Positions 8,344 to 15,855 are shown, counted from the stretch's first letter. The stretch is DNA of 16,658 nucleotides from CAZEVY01 sp964515555 (GCA_964515555.1 CAZEVY010000114.1:1-16658), one strand, 5' to 3'. The notes: generated from the letters alone by a model not told the origin. Numbers and translations are program-made.

Positions 8344-9507
8344 ATGCCTGCTTCGGTTCGCGTCAACCGCAAGGCCGCGCAGCGAGTCGCGAGCGGCCAT
8401 CCGTGGATCTTCGCGTCCGATGTTGTCGACCGCGGCAACGCCGCTCCCGGCGACGCCGTGCGCGTGGTCGACACGTCCGATCGCATGCTCGGCATGGCGC
8501 ACTACAGCTCGACCTCGGAGATCACCCTGCGCATGCTCGATCGCCGCGCCGTGACCATCGATGCCGCGTTCTTCCGGAAGCGCCTGGAAGAGGCCGCCGC
8601 GCACCGCCGCCGCGTGGTCGCCGATACCGACGCATATCGCCTCGTGCACGCCGAGGCCGACTTGTTGCCCGGCCTCATCGTCGACCGCTACGGCCCCTAC
8701 TTCGTGATTCAGGCGCTCGACCAGGGCATGGACCGCGCGACCGCCGATATCGCCGCCTGCCTGGAGTCGATGTTCTCGCCGCGCGGCATCGTGGCGCGCA
8801 ACGACGCCCGGGTGCGCCGCCGTGAAGACCTGCCGCTCGAATCGCGCGTCCTTTCGGAAGAGATTCCCGAGACTGTCGCGGTCGCGATGAACGGCCTCAT
8901 CTTCCACGCCGATCTTCTCGCCGGGCAGAAGACCGGCGTCTATCTCGATCAGCGTGAGAACTACACCGCGGTCCAGCGTCACGCCCGCGGGCGTGCGCTC
9001 GACTGCTTCACTTCGGGCGGCGGCTTCGCGCTCCATCTCGCCTCTCGTGCCGATCGCGTCGAGGGAGTCGACAGCTCGGAGCCGGCGCTGGCGCTCGCGC
9101 GGCGCAACGCCCAGGCCAACGGCATCGCGAACGTCGAGTTCCGCAAGGGCGACGTCTTCGACGTCCTCGCCGCTTATGCCGCCGGAGGCCGCCGCTACGA
9201 CACCATCGTGCTCGACCCGCCTGCCTTCGCCAAGTCGCGCACCGCCGTCGAGGGCGCACTGCGCGGCTATCGCGACATCAATTCGCGCGCCCTGCGTCTG
9301 CTGGCGCCCGGTGGCGTGCTGGCGACCTGCTCCTGCTCGCACCACGTGAGCGAAGCGATGCTGTTCGAGACCATCGCCGCGGCGGCGCGCGATGCGGGCC
9401 GCGCGCTCCGGGTGCTGGAGCGCCGCACGCAGGCGGGCGACCACCCGGTGCTGCTCGCGGTCCCCGAAACGCAATACCTGAAATGCCTGGTCTTGGAGGC
9501 GCTCTAA
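8344..9507 (+). CDS. rlmI: RlmI-type 23S rRNA m5C methyltransferase
   Basis: A 387-residue class I SAM-dependent methyltransferase of the RlmI/RlmK-like family; in E. coli RlmI methylates C1962 of 23S rRNA. An N-terminal PUA domain (about 1-75, opening with RVNRKAAQRVASGHPWIF) is followed by a linker domain. The family signature GQKTGVYLDQREN is at 194-206. SAM motif I is DCFTSGGGFALHLA (220-233), motif IV is LDPPAF (290-295), and TCSCSHH (328-334) carries Cys329 and Cys331, one of which is the probable catalytic nucleophile. I chose the ATG at 8344 because the PUA domain begins there at once. An in-frame GTG at 8320 would overlap ilvD. It runs tail to tail into the large exported protein gene with a 16-nt gap and no terminator hairpin. 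Exact target base is assumed from the family. Confidence 0.9.
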   Translation: MPASVRVNRKAAQRVASGHPWIFASDVVDRGNAAPGDAVRVVDTSDRMLGMAHYSSTSEITLRMLDRRAVTIDAAFFRKRLEEAAAHRRRVVADTDAYRLVHAEADLLPGLIVDRYGPYFVIQALDQGMDRATADIAACLESMFSPRGIVARNDARVRRREDLPLESRVLSEEIPETVAVAMNGLIFHADLLAGQKTGVYLDQRENYTAVQRHARGRALDCFTSGGGFALHLASRADRVEGVDSSEPALALARRNAQANGIANVEFRKGDVFDVLAAYAAGGRRYDTIVLDPPAFAKSRTAVEGALRGYRDINSRALRLLAPGGVLATCSCSHHVSEAMLFETIAAAARDAGRALRVLERRTQAGDHPVLLAVPETQYLKCLVLEAL

Positions 9508-9523
9508 ATCATTCTTCTCAATC

Positions 9524-12500
9524 TCACCGATTGCCGCTGACGTTTACCCGCACCGTGCCGCGCTCCGGGTCGCTGCTCGAAATCGATATCGCGCCCGTGA
9601 CGGCGGCGGTCCCCGTCGCTTCGAAGCGCACGTTGATCGACCTCGACTCGCCGGGCGCGAGCAGCAGCGGAAGTCCCGCCGCCGCCGGCGCGAAGCGCGT
9701 GCTGTTGGAGGCGACCCCCGTGAGAAGCAGCGGCGCCGGTCCGTGGTTACGAACCACCATCGGCAGGTCCTTGGTCTGTCCGGCGGCGACACGGCCGAAT
9801 TCGAGCGCCGCCGGAGTGACTTCGACGTCCGGCACGGCCTCGGCGATGCCACGGCCCTTCATCGCGACGTAGATCTTCTCGCCCGATTCGCTGGTCAACG
9901 TCAGCGTGCCGGTCTGAGCGCCTTCGGCAGGCGGGCCGAAGCGCAGCCCGATTTCGCGCGTGATCCCCGCGGGGATCACCAGGGGCACGGCCGAGTCCAC
10001 CACCTCGAACATTGCCGAGTCGGATTCGATCGCCGTGATCGCCAGCGGACCGCTCCCCGTGTTGCGAAGAGCGAGTCGCCGGGTCGCGAAACCGCGCGCC
10101 GCTACCGCCAGCCGGAAATCCATTTCGGCGACCGTCTCCAGCTTCGGCGACTGCCGGATCTCGATCGGTCCGGCCGTCGCCACGCCTGTGTTCCAGCCGT
10201 CGCTCGCCAGCACGCGGAAATGGACATTGGTCCCGCCGGCGATCTGCGACGCCGCGAAGCGGACCTCGGTCGCGGCCAGGCGCACCCGCAGCGGCAGCCA
10301 GTTGACGCCGCCGTCGGAGGAATACTGAAGCGTGTAGGAGAGTTCTCCGCCGTCGGCGTCCGAGGCTCTCCAGGTGACGGTGCGCGTCTCGCTGCCGAGC
10401 CAGACATCGCCCGCCGCCGGCGACGAGATCGTCACCTCGGGTGTGCTCGCCGACGCTTCGCGCGCGGCCAGTTCCCGGTCGCCACGCATCAGGGCGACGC
10501 GGCGCGCGCCCGCCGGCAGCGCCGCTCGCACCGCGAACGGCAGCGCGTTGGGCGCGGCCTCACCCGCGGCGCCTTCGAACGACGCGTCGAAGCAGGCGCC
10601 GCCGAGCGGACCGCTTTCGCCCGAGAATCGGAGGCAGAAGTCCCCGGCGCCGGCAGCCTCGGGCGCGGGACGCGGCGACGTGAAGCGGAACACCGGGTCG
10701 AGCTGCGCGCCGGAGTCCTCGCGCGGGACGAAGCCCGTCAACACCGCCTGCTCGGTCGGACCCTCCGCTGCTCGAGAGCCAGACTTGCTCGCCGTGGGAG
10801 GCGGCGGCGACGGTCGTGAGGGTCGCGGTGTGCGAAGTCCCGTCGCGAAGAGTTTCTCGTAATGAGTCGTGCACGCCACGTCTGCGATCAGCTGGAGGCC
10901 GAACACCGGGTGGAGCTGATCGGTGTCGAAACCGGCCTCGGGTTCAGGGCATTCGCCAGGGTCGATCTTCCCAAGCAGGTTAAACAGGATGTTCTTGGCG
11001 ACCCGCGTGGAGTGGTCGAACGCCGACACGCCCTTCGCCCTTTCCTCGGTAATGTACGAGAACCCCGGATAGATCGGGCCGCTGGGCCGGTAGCCCGTGT
11101 CCAGCGAGTTTTCTCCGATCCAGCCCACGTGCTGGTTGATGGAGCCCAGCGACTGGCTGTCGACGAACGATGCATACGTGAGACCCTCGGCGGCCAGCAG
11201 CCAGGCGGGCTTGATCACCCCCGCCGGATCGAGCGGCACCGCGACCGGCGCCGGGCCCGGCAGGGGAAGGTAGAGCACGTTCTTCGGCGCGACGGGGAAC
11301 AGCCTTCGCACCTCCTGGTCGGCCGAGTGCATTACGTTCTGCGACGGACAGGCCGTGGCGTTTGTGTCCTGGGTCGAGAAAAAGCAGAGCGGAAAATACG
11401 TCACCAGGTACGGCTTCACAAAGCCGGGCGGGATCTGGAACACGAAGGGCTTCTCGGCCCGGAACGTGTTGTTGTCTAGCCTGGTCTCCTGCAATACGCT
11501 GGGGCCTCGGACGGTCGCGATCAGTTCGAGCTCGCCCTCCCAGGTCCAGCGCTCCGGGAGGAGAAAATTAACCGAGTGATATTCCCGGGTATCGGGATTC
11601 GGATCGGCGTAAGTGGGATAGGAAGCGAAGTTGTCGAGCGGCGTGACCAGCGGCTCCAGCTCGCCCGACCGCCGGATGCCGCGCAATGTACCTGTGACCA
11701 TCGGGATCGGCTTCGCTCCGTCGCCGACGCTCTTCACGAACACGCGCACCACCGTCGGTTTCTCGGCGATCAGGGGGACGGAGTTGTCGGGCCGCTGCGT
11801 CACCTGTACCACCTGGATGCCGGTGACGGCGATATCGCCTTCCAGCGACACCTCCTCCATCTTCAGTTGCACCACCGGAGACGTCTTAAAGGCCACGTCG
11901 GGCGAGGTGTGCCGCAGCAGATTCGGCGGCGCCAGGATTGCGAAATACTCCAGATCCTCGATTGGATCCGTCACGATCGTGGATATCTCGGGGAGCAGCT
12001 TGATGGTGTCGAGCCGTCCGAAGGTGTTTCCGACGGTACCAACGGCGGTCATCTTGCGGATTGCGCCCGATCGCACGCGCCGCTCGACGATGTAGACCTC
12101 GGCCTGGATCATCCGCGACAGCCGCACGCTGACGTATCCGTGTAGGGTGTAGGTCTCGCCGCGCGGCGTCTTCCAGTCGACGGTGCGGATCGGGGGCGTG
12201 AAGATTTCCCCCGCTGGACGTGTCAGGTACTGGCTCCGGAACTCCACGTTGGTAAGCTGGATTTCATCGTCTTCGAGCACGGGCGTGATGCGAAAGGCCG
12301 CGAACTTCACGGCCATGCGCTGGAAGGGACGGTTGTTCAGGCGCGTGTTCCAAAACACGACGATGTCGTAATCGGCCACTGTCGCCGCGATGTCCGGCGT
12401 TGGATTGAATGTTCGGAACGTCAGATCGATCGTCGAATCGCCTATCAGTTCGATGTCGCAGCCCCCGAAGTACGACGGCGGATTGCTGGGAAGCGACGAG

Positions 12501-13171
12501 CAGACCAGAGGCGGAAACTGCCCGCCGGCGACGAACGTCGCGCCCGTCGTGAATCTCTTGTCGGTCGACTTGTAGAAGCTCACCAGAACCGATTCGGCCG
12601 CCAGCAACCCGGTCTCGTTGATCCGGACCCGGAGCCTCCGCTCGCTGTTGGCCGGCTGCGTCAGGGGCGCGGCCGACGAAATGTTCGAGGTAATCGACGT
12701 GATCTCCGGATTCGCCGCGACCGCCACGCTTTGCGCCGCCGACCGCGTCCCGTCCGGCGCCGTCAGCATGATCTCCAGCCGCTGTACGACCTTGTGCATG
12801 TCCGCCAGCCGGCTCCCGCACGCGGCGCCGGCCTCGAGGCACACCAGCGGCGAGACCGTGACCGAGCGGCTGACCTCGAGCTGGTCGGGGGCGCGGAAGG
12901 ACGTGCTCACCGTGGTGGCGGCAAACACGGTTTCCGGACGCGCGCCGCTTTGGAGGATCTCGCGGACCACCATGCCGGCGCGCATCTGCGCCGTCCAGCC
13001 CGTCGCCCGGGCGAAGAATCGCACGACCACCGTCTGGCCCTGGTAGACCTGGGTGACGAACACCGGCCCGGCGCCGTGCTCGACGCGGAAGCTGTTGATA
13101 CTAAAGGGTCCCTGCGCCGCCAGCGGGCGGATGCAGGCAAGCAACGCCCCGAGTACCAACAACCGTTGCAT
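9524..13171 (-). CDS. Large exported multidomain protein: CARDB-like, degenerate metallopeptidase-like, Ig-like and HYDIN/choice-of-anchor-D-like repeats
   Basis: A 1215-residue protein with a Sec signal (1-19, MQRLLVLGALLACIRPLAA). About 20-445 is a beta-rich region with no family I recognise. About 449-575 resembles a CARDB-like domain (TQRPDNSVPLIAEKPTVVRV, 458-477). About 585-776 resembles the metallopeptidase domain usually found next in such proteins, ending IADVACTTHYEKLF (762-775). I find no HExxH; the aligned position reads VAKNILFNLLG (724-734). A Pro/Ser-rich linker (781-800) leads to domains also typical of this architecture: FCLRFSG and CFDASF (845-865), an Ig-like domain (about 911-1005, YSSDGGVNWLPL), and two HYDIN/choice-of-anchor-D-like repeats (about 1010-1109 and 1113-1213). 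Likely surface or extracellular adhesive or binding role, probably not proteolytic. The ATG at 13171 starts the signal peptide; only a weak AGGG precedes it. Function unknown. Confidence 0.85.
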   Translation of the reverse strand: MQRLLVLGALLACIRPLAAQGPFSINSFRVEHGAGPVFVTQVYQGQTVVVRFFARATGWTAQMRAGMVVREILQSGARPETVFAATTVSTSFRAPDQLEVSRSVTVSPLVCLEAGAACGSRLADMHKVVQRLEIMLTAPDGTRSAAQSVAVAANPEITSITSNISSAAPLTQPANSERRLRVRINETGLLAAESVLVSFYKSTDKRFTTGATFVAGGQFPPLVCSSLPSNPPSYFGGCDIELIGDSTIDLTFRTFNPTPDIAATVADYDIVVFWNTRLNNRPFQRMAVKFAAFRITPVLEDDEIQLTNVEFRSQYLTRPAGEIFTPPIRTVDWKTPRGETYTLHGYVSVRLSRMIQAEVYIVERRVRSGAIRKMTAVGTVGNTFGRLDTIKLLPEISTIVTDPIEDLEYFAILAPPNLLRHTSPDVAFKTSPVVQLKMEEVSLEGDIAVTGIQVVQVTQRPDNSVPLIAEKPTVVRVFVKSVGDGAKPIPMVTGTLRGIRRSGELEPLVTPLDNFASYPTYADPNPDTREYHSVNFLLPERWTWEGELELIATVRGPSVLQETRLDNNTFRAEKPFVFQIPPGFVKPYLVTYFPLCFFSTQDTNATACPSQNVMHSADQEVRRLFPVAPKNVLYLPLPGPAPVAVPLDPAGVIKPAWLLAAEGLTYASFVDSQSLGSINQHVGWIGENSLDTGYRPSGPIYPGFSYITEERAKGVSAFDHSTRVAKNILFNLLGKIDPGECPEPEAGFDTDQLHPVFGLQLIADVACTTHYEKLFATGLRTPRPSRPSPPPPTASKSGSRAAEGPTEQAVLTGFVPREDSGAQLDPVFRFTSPRPAPEAAGAGDFCLRFSGESGPLGGACFDASFEGAAGEAAPNALPFAVRAALPAGARRVALMRGDRELAAREASASTPEVTISSPAAGDVWLGSETRTVTWRASDADGGELSYTLQYSSDGGVNWLPLRVRLAATEVRFAASQIAGGTNVHFRVLASDGWNTGVATAGPIEIRQSPKLETVAEMDFRLAVAARGFATRRLALRNTGSGPLAITAIESDSAMFEVVDSAVPLVIPAGITREIGLRFGPPAEGAQTGTLTLTSESGEKIYVAMKGRGIAEAVPDVEVTPAALEFGRVAAGQTKDLPMVVRNHGPAPLLLTGVASNSTRFAPAAAGLPLLLAPGESRSINVRFEATGTAAVTGAISISSSDPERGTVRVNVSGNR

Positions 13172-13225
13172 GACGACCCTATTGCAGAATACGACAACCG
13201 GAGAAAAATCGGATCATCAGCGATG

Positions 13226-13261
13226 CGCTCGCCTTTACTGAGCCGCGAGCGTGGGCGAGCG
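13226..13261 (-). repeat. 8-bp inverted repeat with an alternative second arm, upstream of the large exported protein gene
   Basis: CGCTCGCC (13226-13233) pairs perfectly with GGCGAGCG (13254-13261). A second copy of GCGAGCG at 13245-13251 can pair with the same left arm, giving two mutually exclusive hairpins. It lies 55-90 nt upstream of the start codon at 13171, so it could be a leader structure. There is no T run close by, so terminator function is unlikely. Confidence 0.4.
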
Positions 13262-13413
13262 GTCTGCAACGTACCGGCATTCCCTCATCCCGCGTTGTGG
13301 CGAAGTGAAGCGCCGTTATCTTTCAGTCACGCGGCATCGCTCCCCCGCGAGTGTAGTCAATGGAACAACTTGCCCGGGTCCCCGCCCTCGCTCGCCGAAC
13401 GCGCGCGCTATTC

Positions 13414-13439
13414 TCAGCCGAAGGAGTCAATCAGCCGAA
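13414..13439. repeat. Two 9-bp direct repeats, 17-bp period
   Basis: TCAGCCGAA occurs exactly at 13414-13422 and 13431-13439. It lies just before a second pair of direct repeats. Could be paired protein-binding sites; no function is shown. Confidence 0.5.
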
Positions 13440-13446
13440 ATGACCG

Positions 13447-13481
13447 ATTCCAGAGAACCGATCGGCCGCAATTCCAGAGAA
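13447..13481. repeat. Two 11-bp direct repeats, 24-bp period
   Basis: ATTCCAGAGAA occurs exactly at 13447-13457 and 13471-13481, separated by 13 nt. The site is 46 nt or more past the pyk stop on the minus strand. Two identical copies so close in a GC-rich spacer are unlikely to be chance and could mark a binding site or a duplicated sequence. Confidence 0.5.
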
Positions 13482-13526
13482 TCCCAATTGTAAAAATTGA
13501 GAAACGAAGCCAAATCCGGCGGCCAT

Positions 13527-14945
13527 TCACCGCCGCTCGCCGACCCGGTGCAGCTTCATCATATTCGTCGTGCCCGGCCGCCCCACCGGCTGACCCGCCA
13601 GAAGCACCACCGCGTCGCCCGGCGACACGCAGCCGCGCTCCATCAACACCGCGTCGAGCTGATCCACCATCTCGTCGGTCGACTCGCGCACCGCCGCCTC
13701 CACCGCCCGCACCCCGTAGACCGGGGCCAGCCGCCGCGTCACCGCCGCCGACGGCGTGAAGGCGTAGATCGGCACCGCCGGGCGATAGCGTGCCACTAGC
13801 CGCGCCGTCGCCCCGCTGGTGGTGAACACCACGATCGCCCGCGCGCCGATCGCCCGCGCCGCCTGCCAGGCCGCGTCCGCCACGATCTCCGGCTCGCTGC
13901 GCTCGGTGCCCTCCGGCAGGTCGCGCGTCAACCTCCCGCACGAGCCTTCCGCCTCCGCGGCGATGCGTGCCATCATGCGCACCGCCTCCACCGGGTGCTT
14001 GCCCGCCGAGGTCTCCGCCGAGAGCATCACGGCGTCGGTGCCGTCGTGGATCGCGTTGGCGACGTCGCTCACCTCGGCGCGCGTCGGCAGCGCGTTCTCG
14101 ATCATCGATTCGAGCATCTGCGTCGCCGTGATCACGAACCGTCCCCGCCGCCGCGACCGCTCGATGACGGACTTCTGAATCGCCGGCACCTTCTCCAGGG
14201 CGATCTCGACGCCCAGGTCGCCGCGCGCCACCATCACGCCATCCGACTCTTCGAGGATCTCGTCGAAGTTGTCCCACCCCTCGGGCTTCTCGATCTTGGC
14301 GATCACCGGCGTGTCGACCCCCAGATCCTTCAGGAACGCGCGCAGACGCGTCATGTCCTCGCGCCGCCGCACGAACGAGAGCGCCACCAGGTCCACGCCC
14401 GCCTCGACGCCGAAGCGCAGGTCGTCCCTGTCCTTTTCGGTCAGCGACGGGCTGCTCACCGCCGCGCCCGGCAGGTTGATTCCCTTGCGGCTCCCGATCG
14501 CGCCGCCGGAAACCACGCGGCAACGCGCCTCCTTCTCCGTCGTGGCGAGCACCACCAGCTCCACCGCGCCGTCGTTGATCAGCACGCGGTCGCCGGGCTT
14601 CACGTCGCGCGCGAAGTCCTTGTATACGGTCGAGGCGCGCGCGGCGTTGCCGATGCACGGCTCGGTCGTGATCGTGAACTCCGCGCCGGTTTCCAGTTGG
14701 CAGGCGCCGCCCTCGATCTCGCCGAGCCGTATCTTCGGGCCTTGCAGGTCGAGCAGGATCGCCGGCGCGACGCCCATCTCGCGCGCCAGCGCGCGCACCG
14801 TCGCGATGCGCGCGGCATGGTCCTGCTGGCGTCCGTGCGAGAGGTTCAGGCGGAACACGTCGGCCCCGGCCTCGATCAGCGAGCGGATGATCTCGTGCGA
14901 CGCGCTCGAGGGCCCGAGCGTCGCGACGATCTTGGTATTGCGCAT
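13527..14945 (-). CDS. pyk: Pyruvate kinase
   Basis: A 472-residue glycolytic enzyme that transfers phosphate from phosphoenolpyruvate to ADP, giving pyruvate and ATP. Full bacterial length. Visible motifs are TKIVATLGPSS (4-14), RLNLSHG (32-38), LDLQGPKIR (65-73), AKIEKPEGWDNFDEI (216-230, Lys217 catalytic, Glu219 metal ligand), VARGDLGVEI (239-248, Asp243 metal ligand) and ITATQMLESMI (272-282). The C-terminal allosteric domain ends GTTNMMKLHRVG. The position that usually holds the K+-binding Glu appears to be Ala102 in CIGNAARAST (97-106), so K+ dependence may be altered; this is an alignment by eye. The ATG at 14945 begins the standard RNTKIVATLGP opening and has no Shine-Dalgarno (CATCCC precedes it). 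It diverges from uppP with a 16-nt gap, so its promoter must overlap uppP. Confidence 0.97.
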   Translation of the reverse strand: MRNTKIVATLGPSSASHEIIRSLIEAGADVFRLNLSHGRQQDHAARIATVRALAREMGVAPAILLDLQGPKIRLGEIEGGACQLETGAEFTITTEPCIGNAARASTVYKDFARDVKPGDRVLINDGAVELVVLATTEKEARCRVVSGGAIGSRKGINLPGAAVSSPSLTEKDRDDLRFGVEAGVDLVALSFVRRREDMTRLRAFLKDLGVDTPVIAKIEKPEGWDNFDEILEESDGVMVARGDLGVEIALEKVPAIQKSVIERSRRRGRFVITATQMLESMIENALPTRAEVSDVANAIHDGTDAVMLSAETSAGKHPVEAVRMMARIAAEAEGSCGRLTRDLPEGTERSEPEIVADAAWQAARAIGARAIVVFTTSGATARLVARYRPAVPIYAFTPSAAVTRRLAPVYGVRAVEAAVRESTDEMVDQLDAVLMERGCVSPGDAVVLLAGQPVGRPGTTNMMKLHRVGERR

Positions 14946-14961
14946 GGGATGCTAGTACATT
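14946..14961. promoter_or_regulatory. Minimal divergent intergenic region between pyk and uppP
   Basis: Only 16 nt (GGGATGCTAGTACATT) separate the outward-facing ATG codons, and neither side has a Shine-Dalgarno. Weak -10-like hexamers overlap in the middle (TACATT towards uppP, TACTAG towards pyk). Their placement suggests leaderless or near-leaderless transcripts, or promoters deeper inside the opposite gene. Confidence 0.5.
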
Positions 14962-15780
14962 ATGTCGCTCTGGCAGGCCGCGATTCTCGCGGTGATTCAG
15001 GGGATCACGGAGTTTCTTCCCATCAGCAGCTCGGCGCACCTGGCGCTGGCGCCCTGGCTGTTTGGCTGGAAGGACCAGGGCCTCACCTTTGACATCGCGC
15101 TGCATATCGGCACGCTCGCCGCCGTGATCGTCTACTTCTTCCGCGACTGGGTCGAGATCGCCGCGCGCGGCCTTGGCCTTCGCCGCGGCGGCGAGGGCGA
15201 GTTGGCGCGCAATCCGCGGCTGCTGTGGCTGCTCGCGCTGGGATCGATTCCCGTCGGCGTGCTCGGCCTGCTCGTCAAGGAGTATACGGAGACCACGCTG
15301 CGGACGCCGCTCCTCATGGGTACGATGCTGATCGTGGTCGCCGGCGTGATGGCCCTCGCCGAGCGCGCCGCGCGGCGCACCCGCGATATCGCCTCCATCG
15401 GCGCGCACGACGCCATGGTCATCGGCTGCGCCCAGGCGATCGCGCTGGTGCCGGGAACCTCGCGCAGCGGCATCACCATATCGGCGGGACTGTTCCGCGG
15501 CCTCGACCGCCAGGCCGCCGCGCGCTTCTCGTTTCTGCTCTCGACCCCCGCCGTCGCCGCCGCCGCCGCCAAGGCGCTCTACGATCTCCACAAGGCGGGT
15601 GGCGTCCCCGCGGGCCTGATGCCGCACTTCGTGTTGGGGATCTTGCTCAGCGGCCTCACCGGTTGCCTGGCGATTTCCTTCCTGATCCGCTACCTCGCCC
15701 GCTTCGGGTTGCGAGCGTTCATTTACTATCGCGTGGTTTTTGGCATTCTCGTCATCACGCTGAGTTTTGTCCTCGGATGA
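14962..15780 (+). CDS. uppP: Undecaprenyl-diphosphatase (BacA/UppP family)
   Basis: A 272-residue polytopic inner-membrane enzyme that removes a phosphate from undecaprenyl pyrophosphate. This recycles the lipid carrier for peptidoglycan and other envelope polymers, and overexpression of the family gives bacitracin resistance. The two active-site regions are visible: QGITEFLPISSSAHL (13-27), with the (E/Q)xxxE pair Gln13-Glu17 and His26, and LVPGTSRSGITIS (162-174) with the key Arg168. Hydrophobic segments run throughout, and length matches the family. A run of five GCC codons encodes Ala around 15554-15568 (STPAVAAAAAKAL). The ATG at 14962 starts directly at the conserved SLWQAAILAVIQG opening. 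There is no Shine-Dalgarno and the start is 16 nt from the divergent pyk start. Confidence 0.96.
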   Translation: MSLWQAAILAVIQGITEFLPISSSAHLALAPWLFGWKDQGLTFDIALHIGTLAAVIVYFFRDWVEIAARGLGLRRGGEGELARNPRLLWLLALGSIPVGVLGLLVKEYTETTLRTPLLMGTMLIVVAGVMALAERAARRTRDIASIGAHDAMVIGCAQAIALVPGTSRSGITISAGLFRGLDRQAAARFSFLLSTPAVAAAAAKALYDLHKAGGVPAGLMPHFVLGILLSGLTGCLAISFLIRYLARFGLRAFIYYRVVFGILVITLSFVLG

Positions 15781-15815
15781 TTCTGACATTCAAGGCATCC
15801 CGTCCGAGAAAGTGC

Positions 15816-15842
15816 TTGACATTTCCGCCGGGGGGGTAGCGT
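15816..15842 (+). promoter_or_regulatory. Candidate sigma-70 promoter with G7 run in the spacer
   Basis: TTGACA (15816-15821) is a perfect -35 consensus. TAGCGT (15837-15842) fits the TAnnnT pattern of a -10 with a 15-nt spacer, and seven consecutive G (15830-15836) end the spacer. The start codon at 15849 is so close that the transcript would be almost leaderless. The G run could alternatively act as a poor Shine-Dalgarno. The -35 is convincing; the -10 is not. Confidence 0.4.
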
Positions 15843-15855
15843 GACGACATGTCAC
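15841..15855 (+). repeat. Short dyad spanning the start codon at 15849
   Basis: GTGAC (15841-15845) and GTCAC (15851-15855) are perfect reverse complements around GACAT. The ATG at 15849-15851 sits in the loop and right arm. It could be a regulator site or an RNA hairpin masking the start, if the transcript extends that far upstream. Confidence 0.3.

Larger units (their letters stand above)
13172..13526. other. 355-nt non-coding region with repeats
   Basis: It lies between the 3' end of pyk and the 5' end of the large exported protein gene, both on the minus strand. I find no gene or RNA on either strand. It holds an 8-bp inverted repeat near the exported-protein start, two 9-bp direct repeats, and two 11-bp direct repeats near pyk. 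A short AT-rich dyad CAATT/AATTG (13485-13499) follows the pyk stop by 27 nt on the minus strand but is too weak for a firm terminator call. No clear sigma-70 promoter for the exported protein gene was found, although it must lie here or be read through from pyk. Confidence 0.65.

Noticed and set aside
10740..10860. Possible frameshift pair in the Pro/Ser-rich linker of the large exported protein
   Set aside because: Recognisable domains on both sides are in the same frame, and the alternative frame gives nothing more family-like. A natural linker is simpler.
13485..13499. CAATT/AATTG dyad as a terminator for pyk
   Set aside because: Arms of 5 bp that are AT-only apart from the terminal pair, and no proper GC stem with a following T run on the minus strand.
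15554..15568. Run of five GCC triplets in uppP as a variable microsatellite
   Set aside because: It encodes Ala in a hydrophobic segment where Ala is normal, and triplet changes would stay in frame. There is no evidence of variation.
13414..15789. A 791-codon minus-strand frame spanning pyk, the divergent gap and uppP
   Set aside because: It reads out of frame with pyk and antisense to uppP, and is rich in Arg and Gly. Both real genes have full conserved motifs.
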